Positions 34,488-43,858 are shown, numbered from the stretch's first letter. The stretch: DNA of 64,000 bases from Saccharothrix espanaensis DSM 44229 (GCF_000328705.1 NC_019673.1:620001-684000), one strand, 5' to 3'. Translations and numbers: made by a program. Notes: generated by a model not told the origin, from the letters alone.

Positions 34488-37400
34488 CTACGTGACGTAG
34501 ACCTCAAGCTCGTACAGCGAGTATCCGTAACCCGTGGCGCGTTGGATACCGGTCATTCGTACGAATCGTGCGGCGGTTGGAGTGAACGTCACCAGGTCCT
34601 GCCCGCCATTGCCCGCACCGGTCGTGAAAACTTCACGCCAGTGCGTGCCATCGGGTGATACTTCGATCCGGTATGACGTGGCATGGGCCGCTTCCCAGTT
34701 CAGCACCACCCGGCCGACGGTCCGCGACGCCCCCAGGTCCACCTGGAGCCACTGCGGGTCGCTCCAGTCGCTGGCCCACCTGGTGTCCGGCTTGCCGTCC
34801 ACGGCGTTCGCGGGCGGCGAGTTGTGCCAGCCACGCTCATGGCTGCTTGCTGTCGCCGTCGCGCCGGACGCGAGGTTGGCCAGGTTCGTCCCGCGCCGGG
34901 AGGGGAACTGGACGACCTGTTGGTAGGTGGGCCGGTTCTGCCAGTGGATCCTGTCCTGGGTGATGCCGCCCATGGCGCGGTGGACGATCGTGTCGGCGCA
35001 CCACTGGTCGCCCGCCGCGCAGGACGCGTCACCGGGGTAGGTCGTGGTCGCGGGCACGGCCGCGGCCTGGGTGAGGCTGTCCAGCAGGACTTGGCGGCAC
35101 GCGCCGAGGTTCCCGCCGCCGCAGTACTTCGCGCCCAACGGCCCGGCGACGTCCTCCCCGAGCACCGAACGCAGGTCCTTGTCGACGTAGCTCCACCAGC
35201 CGTGCTGGAACGCGGAACCCTTGTGCGGCGCGGCTCCGTGCGTGTCGGACGGCGGTTCGTCCACCTGCACGGCGTGCGTCAACTGCGTGTACAGCGCGTC
35301 GCCGAGGCCGGGCTGGAACTGCGCGCGGACCAGCAGCGGCCACCACGCGTCCAGCAGGCGGATCGCTTCGGCGTGCGCGTATGCCTTGCTGCCACGGGAA
35401 GTCTCCTTCCGCAACGACCCGGAACGTTGCCACTCACGCAGTTTCGCCACGGCCGCCGCCGACACCGGGTCGGTCACCGCCGCGCTGTCGATGACCCGCA
35501 ACAGCTCCGGCAGCACCTGCTCCGCGCGCAGGTCGGCCACCGCGGCCGACGCCATCGCCTGGGTCAACGACGTCCGGGTCACCTTCTGCCCGCCGGCCAC
35601 CAGCGCGCGCACCCGGTCGTCGAGCAGGTCGCCCCGGTGCACGGACCCGTTGCCGTAGCCCGACGCCGAGTAGTCCAGCGCCTGCTTGTTGTTCCACGAG
35701 ATGTAGTAGTCCTGGTTCACCGAGTTCGGGTGCTGCGCGAACGGCGTGTAGGACGCGGTGTTGCCGTCCGGGTTCCAGCCCTGCCACTCGTTGGCCTGCT
35801 CCGCCTTGATCGGCAGGTTCGGGTCGACGTGGGGTGCGCGCACCGGGTTGGCGCCGGAGTTGAAGTACGCGGTGTCCGCGGCGTCGGCGTAGAACCAGTT
35901 GAACGCGTACCCGATGTGCTCGGCGGCGCGCTGGAAGTCCTGCGCGGAGCGGATCGCGTCCGGGTCGTTGAACTCCTGGAACCCGACGATCGAGTCCACC
36001 TCGTGCAGGTACGTCGACCGCAGCGACGTGTACGCCACGTGCTTGCCGCCGACTTGCGCACGGCTCTGCACGAGCCCGTACTCGGTGCGGTGCACCACCA
36101 GCGTGTACGAGCCTGCGGGCGTCGGGTCGGCGACCGTCGGCTTCCACGCGTTCTTGCGCTCGATCCGTTCCATGGCAAGGCATTCCGAGCGGAACCGGTA
36201 GTGCGTCGACGCGGCCGTCGCGGGGGAGCCGTCGGGCTCGCACAGTTCGACGGCGTACGTGTCGGTGATGTCCTGGCCTGCCGAGGTCGCGCTCCACGAG
36301 TAGTCCAGACCACGCCCTAGCTGCACGTACATGCTCACGCCCGCGAACGACACGCCGCGCGCCCGGATGCCGGGCCCGTTGAGCTCCTGGAGCATCAGCA
36401 GCTGTGGTGCGAAGTAGCCGGTCTGCGGTCCCCACACGGCGATCGGGTTGCCGGTGTCGGTGTGCGCGCCGGACACGGCCAGCGCGTTCGACATGCCGTG
36501 CTTCTTCGCCAACAGGTCGGCCGGCAGCACGCCGTCCTTGAAGATCCCCTGCACCGCACGGAGTTCTTCCGGAACGTCCACAGTGGACGACGTGGTGGTG
36601 GTGGCGTCGTGGACCATCTTCTCCGGGGTCACCACGCCGCCGTCCGGCAGCGCCACGCCCAGCGGGGACGACGGTGTCGACGCGTACGGGAAGCGCTGCC
36701 CGTCGTGCAGGGTGAGCACGGACTCCGGGTCGTTCTGCTCCCGGAACGACCGCCACACCCGGTCGCCGACCTCCGCGCCGTACTTGTTCTGCGCGGCCAG
36801 CTTCACCAGGGCGTTCTGCACCTCGCCGCCGCCACCCGCGCCGAACAGCCCGCCGACCACGGCCGCGATGGCGACCAGGTCGGTGGTCTTGAACGGCTGG
36901 ATGTCGTTGCGGTTGGTGATCGCGTCGGCGTGCCCGGTCAGCACGTACTCGCCGGGGAAGTACCGGCCGTTCACCGACGCGGTGAGGTAGGCATTGATGC
37001 CGGCGATGTAGTCGGTCACGTCCTGCAACGCCTGCCGCCCGCGCGGCCCCTGCGTGGCGACCTGGTCGATCTGCCGCTGGAGGTCGGCCTCGGTGTACGG
37101 GATCTGGCCGAAGAAGCTCTGCTCCAGCGCCCGGTTGCCCTCGGCGCCGCCGGCGAAGCCGCTGAGCTGCCCGCGCCCGAGGTGGCGGAACAGGTCCATC
37201 AGCCACAACCGGTCCTGCGCGGCGGCGTAGCCCGCGCCGAACTCGGTCCCCGAGCGGGTGGTGCCGTAGACGTGCGGCATGCCCAGGGTCTTGTCGCGGA
37301 CGATCGTCACGTCGGCGCGCGGCTTGATCGTGCTCTCGACCTGGTCGGCGGGCACGCCGAAGGACGCGTCGTTGAAGAAGGTGCCGAGCTGGTCGTTGGT

Positions 37401-37718
37401 CAGGCCGGGGTGGCCGGAGACCAGGGCGTCGTACTTGTCGAGCTGGTCGGCGGAGTGCGCCGGGCGGGTTCCCAGCGCCTTGTGGGCCAGGATCTCGGCG
37501 AGCGTGGCGTTGCCGTTCTGGCCGGGCGGCAGCACGTCGTGGCACTGGCCCAGGCAGTGGTCGTCCGGGGTGAACGCGGTGGTCTTCGGCGAGGCGGCGG
37601 ACAAGGCGGCGGGGGTGGTGGACGAGGCGGCGGGGGTGGCGGGGGTGGTGACGGCCGTGGTGATCAGGGCGACCACGGCCAGGGACGCGGCTGACGTCCG
37701 CAGGGCGGCTCTCCGCAT
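34488..37718 (-). CDS. Secreted penicillin acylase-family Ntn-hydrolase with C-terminal F5/8 type C domain
   Basis: About 1076 aa. Sec signal at 1-35 (ATG 37718, RBS GGAAGGAG). The alpha region runs from about 120 to 400, with an AAQDRLWLMDLFRH block typical of the family. The beta subunit would start at Ser410 in KHGMSNALAVSG, the autocatalytic nucleophile. The usual length of this family is about 750-850 aa; the extra C-terminal 140 residues (NLASGATATASS ... LYELEVYVT) form a discoidin/F5-8C domain that binds sugars or surfaces. Family members deacylate penicillins, acyl-homoserine lactones or lipopeptides. The substrate here is not determined. Confidence 0.93.
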   Translation of the reverse strand: MRRAALRTSAASLAVVALITTAVTTPATPAASSTTPAALSAASPKTTAFTPDDHCLGQCHDVLPPGQNGNATLAEILAHKALGTRPAHSADQLDKYDALVSGHPGLTNDQLGTFFNDASFGVPADQVESTIKPRADVTIVRDKTLGMPHVYGTTRSGTEFGAGYAAAQDRLWLMDLFRHLGRGQLSGFAGGAEGNRALEQSFFGQIPYTEADLQRQIDQVATQGPRGRQALQDVTDYIAGINAYLTASVNGRYFPGEYVLTGHADAITNRNDIQPFKTTDLVAIAAVVGGLFGAGGGGEVQNALVKLAAQNKYGAEVGDRVWRSFREQNDPESVLTLHDGQRFPYASTPSSPLGVALPDGGVVTPEKMVHDATTTTSSTVDVPEELRAVQGIFKDGVLPADLLAKKHGMSNALAVSGAHTDTGNPIAVWGPQTGYFAPQLLMLQELNGPGIRARGVSFAGVSMYVQLGRGLDYSWSATSAGQDITDTYAVELCEPDGSPATAASTHYRFRSECLAMERIERKNAWKPTVADPTPAGSYTLVVHRTEYGLVQSRAQVGGKHVAYTSLRSTYLHEVDSIVGFQEFNDPDAIRSAQDFQRAAEHIGYAFNWFYADAADTAYFNSGANPVRAPHVDPNLPIKAEQANEWQGWNPDGNTASYTPFAQHPNSVNQDYYISWNNKQALDYSASGYGNGSVHRGDLLDDRVRALVAGGQKVTRTSLTQAMASAAVADLRAEQVLPELLRVIDSAAVTDPVSAAAVAKLREWQRSGSLRKETSRGSKAYAHAEAIRLLDAWWPLLVRAQFQPGLGDALYTQLTHAVQVDEPPSDTHGAAPHKGSAFQHGWWSYVDKDLRSVLGEDVAGPLGAKYCGGGNLGACRQVLLDSLTQAAAVPATTTYPGDASCAAGDQWCADTIVHRAMGGITQDRIHWQNRPTYQQVVQFPSRRGTNLANLASGATATASSHERGWHNSPPANAVDGKPDTRWASDWSDPQWLQVDLGASRTVGRVVLNWEAAHATSYRIEVSPDGTHWREVFTTGAGNGGQDLVTFTPTAARFVRMTGIQRATGYGYSLYELEVYVT

Positions 37719-38268
37719 GACGCGAAGCTCCTTCCGGGCAGGGTTCCTGTGACGCACGTTACTCACAAGTACGAATTCACGAAAGAGCTTCGCGTTAAGC
37801 GTGCGGGTGACCCGCGCCGGGCGTTGCCTGTTGACCGTGTGTCCCGGATCGGTGACGCACCGCCGCCGATCCAGGCCGCGCCGATCGCCCGTCCTGTCCA
37901 TCCGGGACTGTGCCGATCGGTCCGCACCCGTGCCGCCAGGTCCGCGCGACCACGTTCACCGGTGAACGCGCGCGTCGTACGTGAACGCAAACGACCGCGC
38001 CCAGTACGGCATCCCGCCGATGGCCGGCTTCGGCCGTGACGACCAGCGCGCTGAACGCTGTCCGGGCGACAAGCCCTGCGCCCTGTTGCCGCATACGCGC
38101 CAGGAAGTTGCGCGGGTCCACCGCCCGCAGCCGGTATTTCCTGGCAACTGTGAACAGGCTGTTCCGGAGCTGTTCCATGGTGAGATAACGGTGAATTAAC
38201 GTCAGCTTGCGTGTTCGTGCGCGATGCTGGGCGGGTACGAACACGAAACGCCAACGCGGGGAGGCGTC
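37719..38268. other. 550-bp intergenic region, no convincing gene
   Basis: The stretch separates divergent genes and has lower GC and weaker codon bias than its surroundings. A minus-strand frame starting MEQLRNSLFTVARKY (about 38177 down to 37795) looks protein-like at first but has poor third-position bias and no RBS. I leave it unannotated. Promoters for both flanking genes must be here. Confidence 0.5.
38210..38245 (+). promoter_or_regulatory. Inverted repeat upstream of the NarL-type regulator
   Basis: CGTGTTCGT (38210-38218) and ACGAACACG (38237-38245) form a 9-bp inverted repeat with an 18-bp spacer, ending 23 bases before the GTG. A candidate binding site for the response regulator itself. 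Confidence 0.5.
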
Positions 38269-38916
38269 GTGATCAAGGTGATGCTGGCCGACGACGAAGA
38301 CCTCGTCCGGTCCGGCCTTCGCATGATCCTCAGCAGCGCCGGCGACATCGAAGTTGTGGCCGAATGCGACGACGGGCACCTGGTGGCCGACTTGGCCCGC
38401 CAGCACCGCCCGCACGTCGTGCTGCTCGACATCAGGATGCGGTCCTCGGACGGGCTGATGGCGCTGCGCAGGTTGCGCGCCATACCGGACCCGCCGAAGA
38501 TCGCCATGCTCACCACGTTCGACGTGGACGAATACGTGTCCGAGGCGCTGCGGCTGGGCGCGTCGGGCTTCTTGTTGAAGGACACCGAACCGGAGCAGCT
38601 CGTGCGCGCGGTGCGCGACCTGGCCGTCGGCGGGGCCGTGCTGGACCCCGGCGTCGCGGCACGGGTGCTGGCGGCGGTGGCGGACGGCGAGCGGGCGGCG
38701 GAACCCGCCCGGCGGCTGCTGGCGTCGCTGTCCGAGCGCGAGCGGGAGGTGCTCGTCCTCATCGGACAGGGCATGTCCAACGCCGAGATCGGTGGCACGC
38801 TGCACCTGTCCGAGGCCACCGTGAAGGGTTACGTGTCCTCGGTCCTGGGCAAGATCGGCGCGGTCAACCGGGTCCAGGCGGCCCTGGTCGCCTTCCGGGG
38901 CGGCCTGATCGCCTGA
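38269..38916 (+). CDS. NarL/FixJ-type response regulator (orphan)
   Basis: About 215 aa. Receiver domain with acidic pocket ADDED, phospho-acceptor Asp in VVLLDIRM and Lys in FLLKDT; C-terminal LuxR HTH (LSEREREVLVLIGQGMSNAE, LSEATVKGYVSSVLGKIG). GTG 38269 follows GGGGAGG and gives the normal receiver start. No histidine kinase gene is adjacent, so the partner is elsewhere or absent. Confidence 0.93.
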   Translation: MIKVMLADDEDLVRSGLRMILSSAGDIEVVAECDDGHLVADLARQHRPHVVLLDIRMRSSDGLMALRRLRAIPDPPKIAMLTTFDVDEYVSEALRLGASGFLLKDTEPEQLVRAVRDLAVGGAVLDPGVAARVLAAVADGERAAEPARRLLASLSEREREVLVLIGQGMSNAEIGGTLHLSEATVKGYVSSVLGKIGAVNRVQAALVAFRGGLIA

Positions 38917-38972
38917 CGGTGGCCTATCGCCTGACGGCGGCCTGATCGCCTGAGGGCGGCGGTCGCCTGAGC
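38902..38972 (+). repeat. 19-bp imperfect tandem repeat over the end of the NarL-type gene
   Basis: Units GGCCTGATCGCCTGACGGT (38902), an 18-base copy (38921) and another (38939) and a partial copy repeat the last codons and stop of the gene. The remaining bases to 39262 hold no gene. Confidence 0.75.
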
Positions 38973-39262
38973 CAGGTTCGGGGCGCTCCCCGGGAATTGT
39001 CGGTCCCCCGTGGGACGATAAGGCCCGGGGGCGCTCCGGCCCCGATGTCGGTACCCGCTGGGATAATGGCCACCGGGCGAACCTGAAACTGTTTCAGGAA
39101 ATGGTCGCGGTCGGTGGCGGCCGCAATTCCGGTTACCCGGCGCAATCATTTCGCCGTTATGGAACGCGATCACATTCGTGGCACCCCGCCGCCACGTCCG
39201 AAACGGTCACGCACGGTCGTCGTTTTCGCGCGGTCGCCGGTTTCCGGGCGCACCGGGCGGTT

Positions 39263-40759
39263 TCACCCGCCGGTGACGATTTCCGCCGACGGCTCGACCT
39301 CGACCCGGTTGCGGCCGTGCCGCTTGGCCCGGTAGAGCGCCATGTCCGCGGCGGCGAAGAGCTGGTCGAGCTTGGCGGGCCCGGCCGCCACGCCGATGCT
39401 CACCGTCGGTCGCCGGATCGTGCCCAGCACCAGCGTCCAGTCGTGCCCGTCGACCGCCGCGCGGATCCGCTCCGCCACGGTCGGGCCGACGTCCTGCCCG
39501 CCGCCGCCGGCGTCACCGAGCAGCACCACGAACTCGTCGCCCGCCCACCGCGCGACCAGGTCGTCCGCCCGGCACTCGCGGCGCAGGAGCTGGGCGATCT
39601 CGCGCAGCGCCGCGTCACCCGCCGCGTGCCCGGCGTCGTCGTTGACGCCCTTGAACCAGTCCACGTCGACCAGCACCAGCCACGGCACCCGGCCGCGCGC
39701 GGCGGTGCTCTCCAGCAGCCCGGCCGCCGCCCGTTCCAGACCCAGCCGGTTCGCCAGGCCCGTCAACGGGTCGCGCGCGGCGGCCTCCTGCGCCGCCACC
39801 GCCAGCCGCTGCGCCTGCACCGCGACCCGGCGCTGCTCCAACGCCTGGGCGAGTCCTTCCTGGAGGGTCTCGGTGGCCGTCCGCCCGGCGGCGACCGAGC
39901 AGCGCAGCGCCGCCGACTCGCCCACCGGGTCGTTCATCCGGGCGCAGATGTCGGCCAGGTCCAGCGAGAACCGCAGCAGCAGCGACGTGTCGTTGATCGC
40001 CTCGGCGGCGGCCACCGCGCGGCTGGCCAGCGTGCGCGCCTCGACCAGGTCGTCCTGGTCCCGGTGGACCACCGCGAGCACCCAGTCGGCCACCGCCAGC
40101 GCCCACTTGTCGCCCACCTCGGTGGCCTGGCGCAAGGTCTCGGTGGCGGCCCGCTCGGCGGCGTCGAGGTCGCCGACCCCGGCCAGCGACCGGCTGTACG
40201 CGCCCATCAGCGCCAGCCGCATCCGCGGGTCGCGGGCCAGGTCGAGGCCCTCCCGCAGATGGTCGCGGGCCTCGGCGAAGATGGCCGGCGCGGCCTCCGG
40301 CGGCGAGGAGATGGCGCGGAAGTTCAGCGTGCCGCCCAGGCCCTGCAGGCAGTGGCCGAGCACCTCGGGCACGTTCGCCCGGCGGGCCACCTGCACCGAC
40401 AGCCGCAGCATGTCCACCGCGGCCCGCCGGTTGCCGATGCCCTCCAGCAGGTAGGCCAGGGCGTGCATGGCCTGCGCGGCCGCCGGGCTGTCGGCGTGCT
40501 CGGCGTCCAGGTCGGTCCAGCCCTCGGCGGCCAGCTCCAGCGCCAGCGGGATGCGGCCCAGCCGCCACGCCAGCTTCGCCCGGTTGACCAGCACCGCCGA
40601 GCGCACCCAGCGGTCCGCGCCGGGCGGGGTCCGGCTCACCACCTGGTCGAACAGGGTGTTCGCCTCCGCCAGGCGGCCAGCGTTCAGCAACGCCTTGACC
40701 TCGAGGTCCAGTCGGGGCACCGCTACCAGCGGATCTCGCTGCTCCACTCGTGCTGACAC
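39263..40759 (-). CDS. GGDEF domain protein (probable diguanylate cyclase) with TPR-like N-terminus
   Basis: About 498 aa. The first 310 residues are TPR-like helices (EVKALLNAGRLAEANTLFDQ, AAVDMLRLSVQVARRANVPE), followed by a GGDEF domain with DPLTGLANRLGLERA, DWFKGVNDDAGHAAGD and the signature AGDEF (about residue 406). AGDEF is an accepted active variant, so it probably makes cyclic di-GMP from GTP. The substrate Asp/Asn (DVDWFKGVND) is present. GTG 40759 or GTG 40747 could start translation; GGAG favours the second. No transmembrane segment, so it is a cytoplasmic, protein-interacting cyclase. Confidence 0.92.
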   Translation of the reverse strand: MSARVEQRDPLVAVPRLDLEVKALLNAGRLAEANTLFDQVVSRTPPGADRWVRSAVLVNRAKLAWRLGRIPLALELAAEGWTDLDAEHADSPAAAQAMHALAYLLEGIGNRRAAVDMLRLSVQVARRANVPEVLGHCLQGLGGTLNFRAISSPPEAAPAIFAEARDHLREGLDLARDPRMRLALMGAYSRSLAGVGDLDAAERAATETLRQATEVGDKWALAVADWVLAVVHRDQDDLVEARTLASRAVAAAEAINDTSLLLRFSLDLADICARMNDPVGESAALRCSVAAGRTATETLQEGLAQALEQRRVAVQAQRLAVAAQEAAARDPLTGLANRLGLERAAAGLLESTAARGRVPWLVLVDVDWFKGVNDDAGHAAGDAALREIAQLLRRECRADDLVARWAGDEFVVLLGDAGGGGQDVGPTVAERIRAAVDGHDWTLVLGTIRRPTVSIGVAAGPAKLDQLFAAADMALYRAKRHGRNRVEVEPSAEIVTGG

Positions 40760-40821
40760 TCCATTCCGACTCGGCGGGACGGGTACGCGGGCCCGCCCGC
40801 CAGCGGCACGGCCCCCACAGG

Positions 40822-41454
40822 CTACCGGGACGGGCGCCGCGTGTACCGCTCCTCGTGCAGCACGTCGTCGAGCGGGAGCCGGTTGCGCCAGCCGTGGCGC
40901 TCCAGGTCGGGGGTGTCGGGGAGGGCGTCGACCGGCCCGAGGCACAGCCACGCCACCGGGCGCACGGCGGGCGGCACGTCGAGCAGGCGGCGCAGGGCGT
41001 CCTCGCGGTAGAAGCTGACCCAGCCCACGCCCAGCCCCTCGGCGGTGGCCGCGAGCCACAGGTTCTCGATGGCCAGGCACACCGAGTACAGGCCCGCGTC
41101 GGCGATGGCGTGCCGGCCCAGCACGGCGGGCGCGCCCCGGTCCGGGTCGTAGGTGACGACCACGCCGAGCGTGGCCTCGAGGATGCCCTCCACCTTGATC
41201 CGGGCGAACGTCGTGGCGCGCTCGGCGTCCAGCTCGGCGGCGAACACGCTGCGCTCGGCCAGCACGTGGTCGCGGAACGCCCGGCGGGTGTGCTCGTCGC
41301 GCACCAGGATGAAGTCCCACGGCTGGGACAGCCCGACGCTCGGGGCCGCGTGCGCCGCGGCGAGCACGCGGCGCAGCACGTCGGCCGGGATCGGGGCGCC
41401 GGTGAACTCGCCCCTGGTGTCCCGGCGGCGGTGCAGCACGTCGTAGAAGCTCAT
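40822..41454 (-). CDS. bluB: BluB-like nitroreductase (5,6-dimethylbenzimidazole synthase)
   Basis: About 210 aa. BluB cleaves reduced FMN to 5,6-dimethylbenzimidazole, the lower ligand of cobalamin. Family signature features are FYDVLHRRRDTRGEF, HAAPSVGLSQPWDFILV and GLGVGWVSFY. The closing part RHGWRNRLPLDDVLHEE is typical of BluB rather than other nitroreductases. ATG start without a Shine-Dalgarno; divergent from the small membrane protein. No cobalamin genes are nearby. Confidence 0.85.
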   Translation of the reverse strand: MSFYDVLHRRRDTRGEFTGAPIPADVLRRVLAAAHAAPSVGLSQPWDFILVRDEHTRRAFRDHVLAERSVFAAELDAERATTFARIKVEGILEATLGVVVTYDPDRGAPAVLGRHAIADAGLYSVCLAIENLWLAATAEGLGVGWVSFYREDALRRLLDVPPAVRPVAWLCLGPVDALPDTPDLERHGWRNRLPLDDVLHEERYTRRPSR

Positions 41455-41538
41455 TCGGAGGATCGTGCCTCACGCGATCCGGTGAACTCTGCCGCTGTGC
41501 GGTGGCGTCGGTCTCAACGGGGCGTTGAATGGTCGGCC

Positions 41539-41862
41539 ATGCCGAGGATCGGAACCGCGCCGGGATCCGCTTTGGGCTTCACCGGGGGTGTGGCCGCGAC
41601 TGTCGTGTCGGGTCACTGGCCGCTGGTGGCGCTCGCCGTGCTCGCCCTGGTGGTGCTGGCGGTGTCGCTGGTGACCACACCGCTGGGCGCCGCGCTCACC
41701 GTCGTGCAGTGCTGGGGCCTCTACGCCAGCTTCGTGGTGTCCTCGCAGGGCTCGCTCGTGCTGGACTGGACCGCGCTGGCGGTGCTGGCGGCGGCCGGCA
41801 CCGCCTCGCTCAGCGGGATTGCGCGGGGTAGGGCAGCAGCGCCATCTCCCGCGCGTTCTTGA
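41539..41862 (+). CDS. Small integral membrane protein (hypothetical)
   Basis: About 107 aa, three hydrophobic segments with [20 protein letters not shown] in the middle. Not recognised. Its last 53 bp overlap the 3' end of the convergent S18 gene, so the overlap region is coding on both strands. Confidence 0.6.
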   Translation: MPRIGTAPGSALGFTGGVAATVVSGHWPLVALAVLALVVLAVSLVTTPLGAALTVVQCWGLYASFVVSSQGSLVLDWTALAVLAAAGTASLSGIARGRAAAPSPARS

Positions 41863-42043
41863 TCGCGGTCGCGACCTGCCGCTGTTGCCGCGGCGTCAGG
41901 CCGGTGACCCGGCGGGACCGGATCTTGCCCCGGTCGGAGATGAACTGGCGCAGCAGCACGGCGTCCTTCCAGTCCACAGTGGTCAGACCCTCCTTGCGCA
42001 GGAGGTTGACCCGGCGCTTGGGCCGGCGTTCGGGCTTGGGCAC
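41810..42043 (-). CDS. rpsR: 30S ribosomal protein S18, zinc-independent (C-) type
   Basis: 77 aa with the S18 core [20 protein letters not shown] and [20 protein letters not shown]. It lacks the N-terminal Cys residues seen in zinc-binding S18. Last gene of the minus-strand cluster L28-L33-S14-S18, nine bases after S14. Expected to be made in zinc starvation under Zur control. Confidence 0.95.
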   Translation of the reverse strand: MPKPERRPKRRVNLLRKEGLTTVDWKDAVLLRQFISDRGKIRSRRVTGLTPRQQRQVATAIKNAREMALLPYPAQSR

Positions 42044-42052
42044 GGGGTCCTC

Positions 42053-42349
42053 CTACCAGCTCGACTTGCGGACGCCGGGCAGCTCGCCGTTGTGCGCGAG
42101 TTCCCGCAACCTCAGCCGGGACAGCCCGAACGCGCGGAAGAAGCCGCGTGGCCGACCGTCCACGGCGTCCCGGTTGCGCAGCCGGGTCGGGCTCGCGTCG
42201 CGGGGGAGGCGTCGCAGCGCGCGTTGCGCGTCCGCGCGGTTGTCCGGGTCGGTGCGGACGACCTCCTTGAGCTCGGCCCGGCGCTCGGCGTGCCGGGCGA
42301 CCACCTCCCGGCGCTGCCGATCCTTGGCGATCTTGGACTTCTTGGCCAT
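42053..42349 (-). CDS. rpsN: 30S ribosomal protein S14, zinc-independent (C-) type
   Basis: 98 aa ending in the S14 signature [20 protein letters not shown] and LPGVRKSSW. No CxxC zinc motif. The ATG overlaps the L33 stop by one base (TGATG). Replaces the zinc-binding S14 when zinc is scarce. Confidence 0.95.
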   Translation of the reverse strand: MAKKSKIAKDRQRREVVARHAERRAELKEVVRTDPDNRADAQRALRRLPRDASPTRLRNRDAVDGRPRGFFRAFGLSRLRLRELAHNGELPGVRKSSW

Positions 42350-42516
42350 CAGCGCTCCTCGCGGAAGTCGACGTGCCGGCGGACCACCGGGTCGAACTTG
42401 CGCAGCACCAGGCGGTCCGGGTCGTTGCGGCGGTTCTTGCGGGTCACGTAGGTGAAGCCGGTGCCGGCGGTCGAGCGGAGCTTGATCACCGGCCGGACGT
42501 CGTTCGCCCTGCCCAT
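42349..42516 (-). CDS. rpmG: 50S ribosomal protein L33, zinc-independent (C-) type
   Basis: 55 aa with L33 features [20 protein letters not shown] and [17 protein letters not shown]. Neither of the two CxxC pairs of zinc-binding L33 is present. It shares one base at each end with L28 and S14, so the four genes are translationally coupled. Confidence 0.95.
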   Translation of the reverse strand: MGRANDVRPVIKLRSTAGTGFTYVTRKNRRNDPDRLVLRKFDPVVRRHVDFREER

Positions 42517-42755
42517 CAGACCTTCTCCCCCCGGGCGCGCAGCTGCGCGACCACGGACGCGATCCCGCGCCGGTCCACGGTCTTGATCGCCTTGGTGGAC
42601 AGGGTCAGGGTGACGTACCGGTTCTCGGCGGCCAGCCAGTAGCGGCGGCGCTGGGTGTTGGGCAGCCAGCGCCGCGACGTGCGGCGGTTCGAGTGCGAGA
42701 CCCGCTTGCCGAAGCCGGGTGCGCGCCCGGTCAGCCGGCAGTGGTGTGCGGACAC
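42516..42755 (-). CDS. rpmB: 50S ribosomal protein L28, zinc-independent type
   Basis: 79 aa starting at GTG 42755 behind AAAAGGAGTT. L28 features are [20 protein letters not shown] and TRRRYWL-like segments with [21 protein letters not shown] single Cys remains, so no zinc ribbon. First gene of the cluster, 16 bases from the Zur-like box. Confidence 0.95.
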   Translation of the reverse strand: MSAHHCRLTGRAPGFGKRVSHSNRRTSRRWLPNTQRRRYWLAAENRYVTLTLSTKAIKTVDRRGIASVVAQLRARGEKV

Positions 42756-42770
42756 GGTGGAACTCCTTTT

Positions 42771-42790
42771 TGAAACGACAACCGTTTTCA
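42771..42790. promoter_or_regulatory. Zur-like box between divergent ribosomal/CobW operons
   Basis: The imperfect palindrome TGAAACGACAACCGTTTTCA resembles actinobacterial Zur sites (TGAAAA...TTTTCA). A promoter TTGAAA (42770-42775) / TACTGT (42793-42798) with 17-bp spacer overlaps it and would start transcription at the CobW ATG, a leaderless mRNA. Zur with zinc would repress both directions. Confidence 0.78.
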
Positions 42791-42805
42791 TCTACTGTAG
42801 CCCAC

Positions 42806-43858
42806 ATGGAAACCGTTGTCGTTCTGGTGGCGGGTGGGCAGGGCGTCGCCGAGGAGCTGTGGCGGGCCTCGCCCGGGTCCGCGCTGGTCCGCCACGACCT
42901 GCGTGACCTGGGCCAAGGCGTGGTTCGCCGGTGGGTCGACGGGACGCTGGCCGTGCTCGAACTCGCGCACGGCTGCGTGTCCTGCACGCTGCGGCTGGAC
43001 CTGGTGCCGCTGCTGCGCACGTTGACCGGGCGCGTGGTCGTGGACCTGGACCCGGCGCTGGAGCCGGAGGCGGTGTGCCTGGCGCTCGCGCCGCACGGGA
43101 TCCGGGTCGAGTCCGTGGTGACCGCCGTCGACCCGACGACCTGGCTGGCCGACGTCTCCGGCGACGAGACGCTCGGCGAGCGCGGGATCGGGGTGCCGGG
43201 GGACGACCGGACCGTCGCCCAGGTCGTGGTGGGGCAGGCCGAGTTCGCCGACCTGCTCGTGCTGCGCGGACCGCGCGACCCGGTCGTGGAAGCTGTACTG
43301 GACCGACTTTCCCCCGGTGTGCCAAGGGTTTCCACGGTCGGTGCGCAGTTGCCGCCGGTCGTGCGGCGGCACGGCCAGGCGTTCGGCCCGCTGCTGCGCG
43401 GGCAGCCGCCGCTGGAGCCGGCCGGCGGGGTGTCGCTGGTGCACTTCACCGCGCGGCGGCCGTTCCACCCCATGCGGTTGCACGACGCGGTGGACGTGCT
43501 GCTCGACGGGGTGGTGCGCGCCCGCGGCCGCATCTGGGTGGTGAGCCAACCGGATTCGGCCCTGTGGTTGGAATCCGCCGGCGGCGGCCTGCACGTCGGC
43601 GCGGCCGGCCCGTGGCTCGCGGCGTCGGCCGACTGGTCCGATGTGGACGGTGAGCGGCGCGCGTCCGCCGCCGTCGACTGGCACCCCCGCTTCGGCGACC
43701 GCTCGCAGGAGCTGGTCGCGATCATCCACCGCGCATCCCCCGACGAGATCGAGGCACGGCTGCGCGCCGCGCTCGTCACCGACGAGGAGCTGGACCTGGC
43801 GGACGAGCTGGAGTTCGCCGACCCGTTCGCCGAACGGCACGAGATGGAGGAACTGTGA
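42806..43858 (+). CDS. CobW/COG0523-family protein without a P-loop
   Basis: About 350 aa. COG0523 proteins are GTP-dependent metallochaperones for zinc. The C-terminal CobW domain (about 210-330, [20 protein letters not shown]) and HGCVSCTLR motif are present, but the N-terminus [15 protein letters not shown] has no GxxGxGKT P-loop. Mycobacterial members of this Zur-linked subgroup also start with a shortened region of this kind, as I recall. Its role may be as a zinc-binding scaffold. Coupled by GTGA to L31. Confidence 0.88.
   Translation: METVVVLVAGGQGVAEELWRASPGSALVRHDLRDLGQGVVRRWVDGTLAVLELAHGCVSCTLRLDLVPLLRTLTGRVVVDLDPALEPEAVCLALAPHGIRVESVVTAVDPTTWLADVSGDETLGERGIGVPGDDRTVAQVVVGQAEFADLLVLRGPRDPVVEAVLDRLSPGVPRVSTVGAQLPPVVRRHGQAFGPLLRGQPPLEPAGGVSLVHFTARRPFHPMRLHDAVDVLLDGVVRARGRIWVVSQPDSALWLESAGGGLHVGAAGPWLAASADWSDVDGERRASAAVDWHPRFGDRSQELVAIIHRASPDEIEARLRAALVTDEELDLADELEFADPFAERHEMEEL

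Noticed and set aside
37795..38177. Minus-strand frame starting MEQLRNSLFTVARKY
   Set aside because: Third-position G/C is well below neighbouring genes, no RBS, no family. Possibly a decayed gene; kept as an intergenic note.
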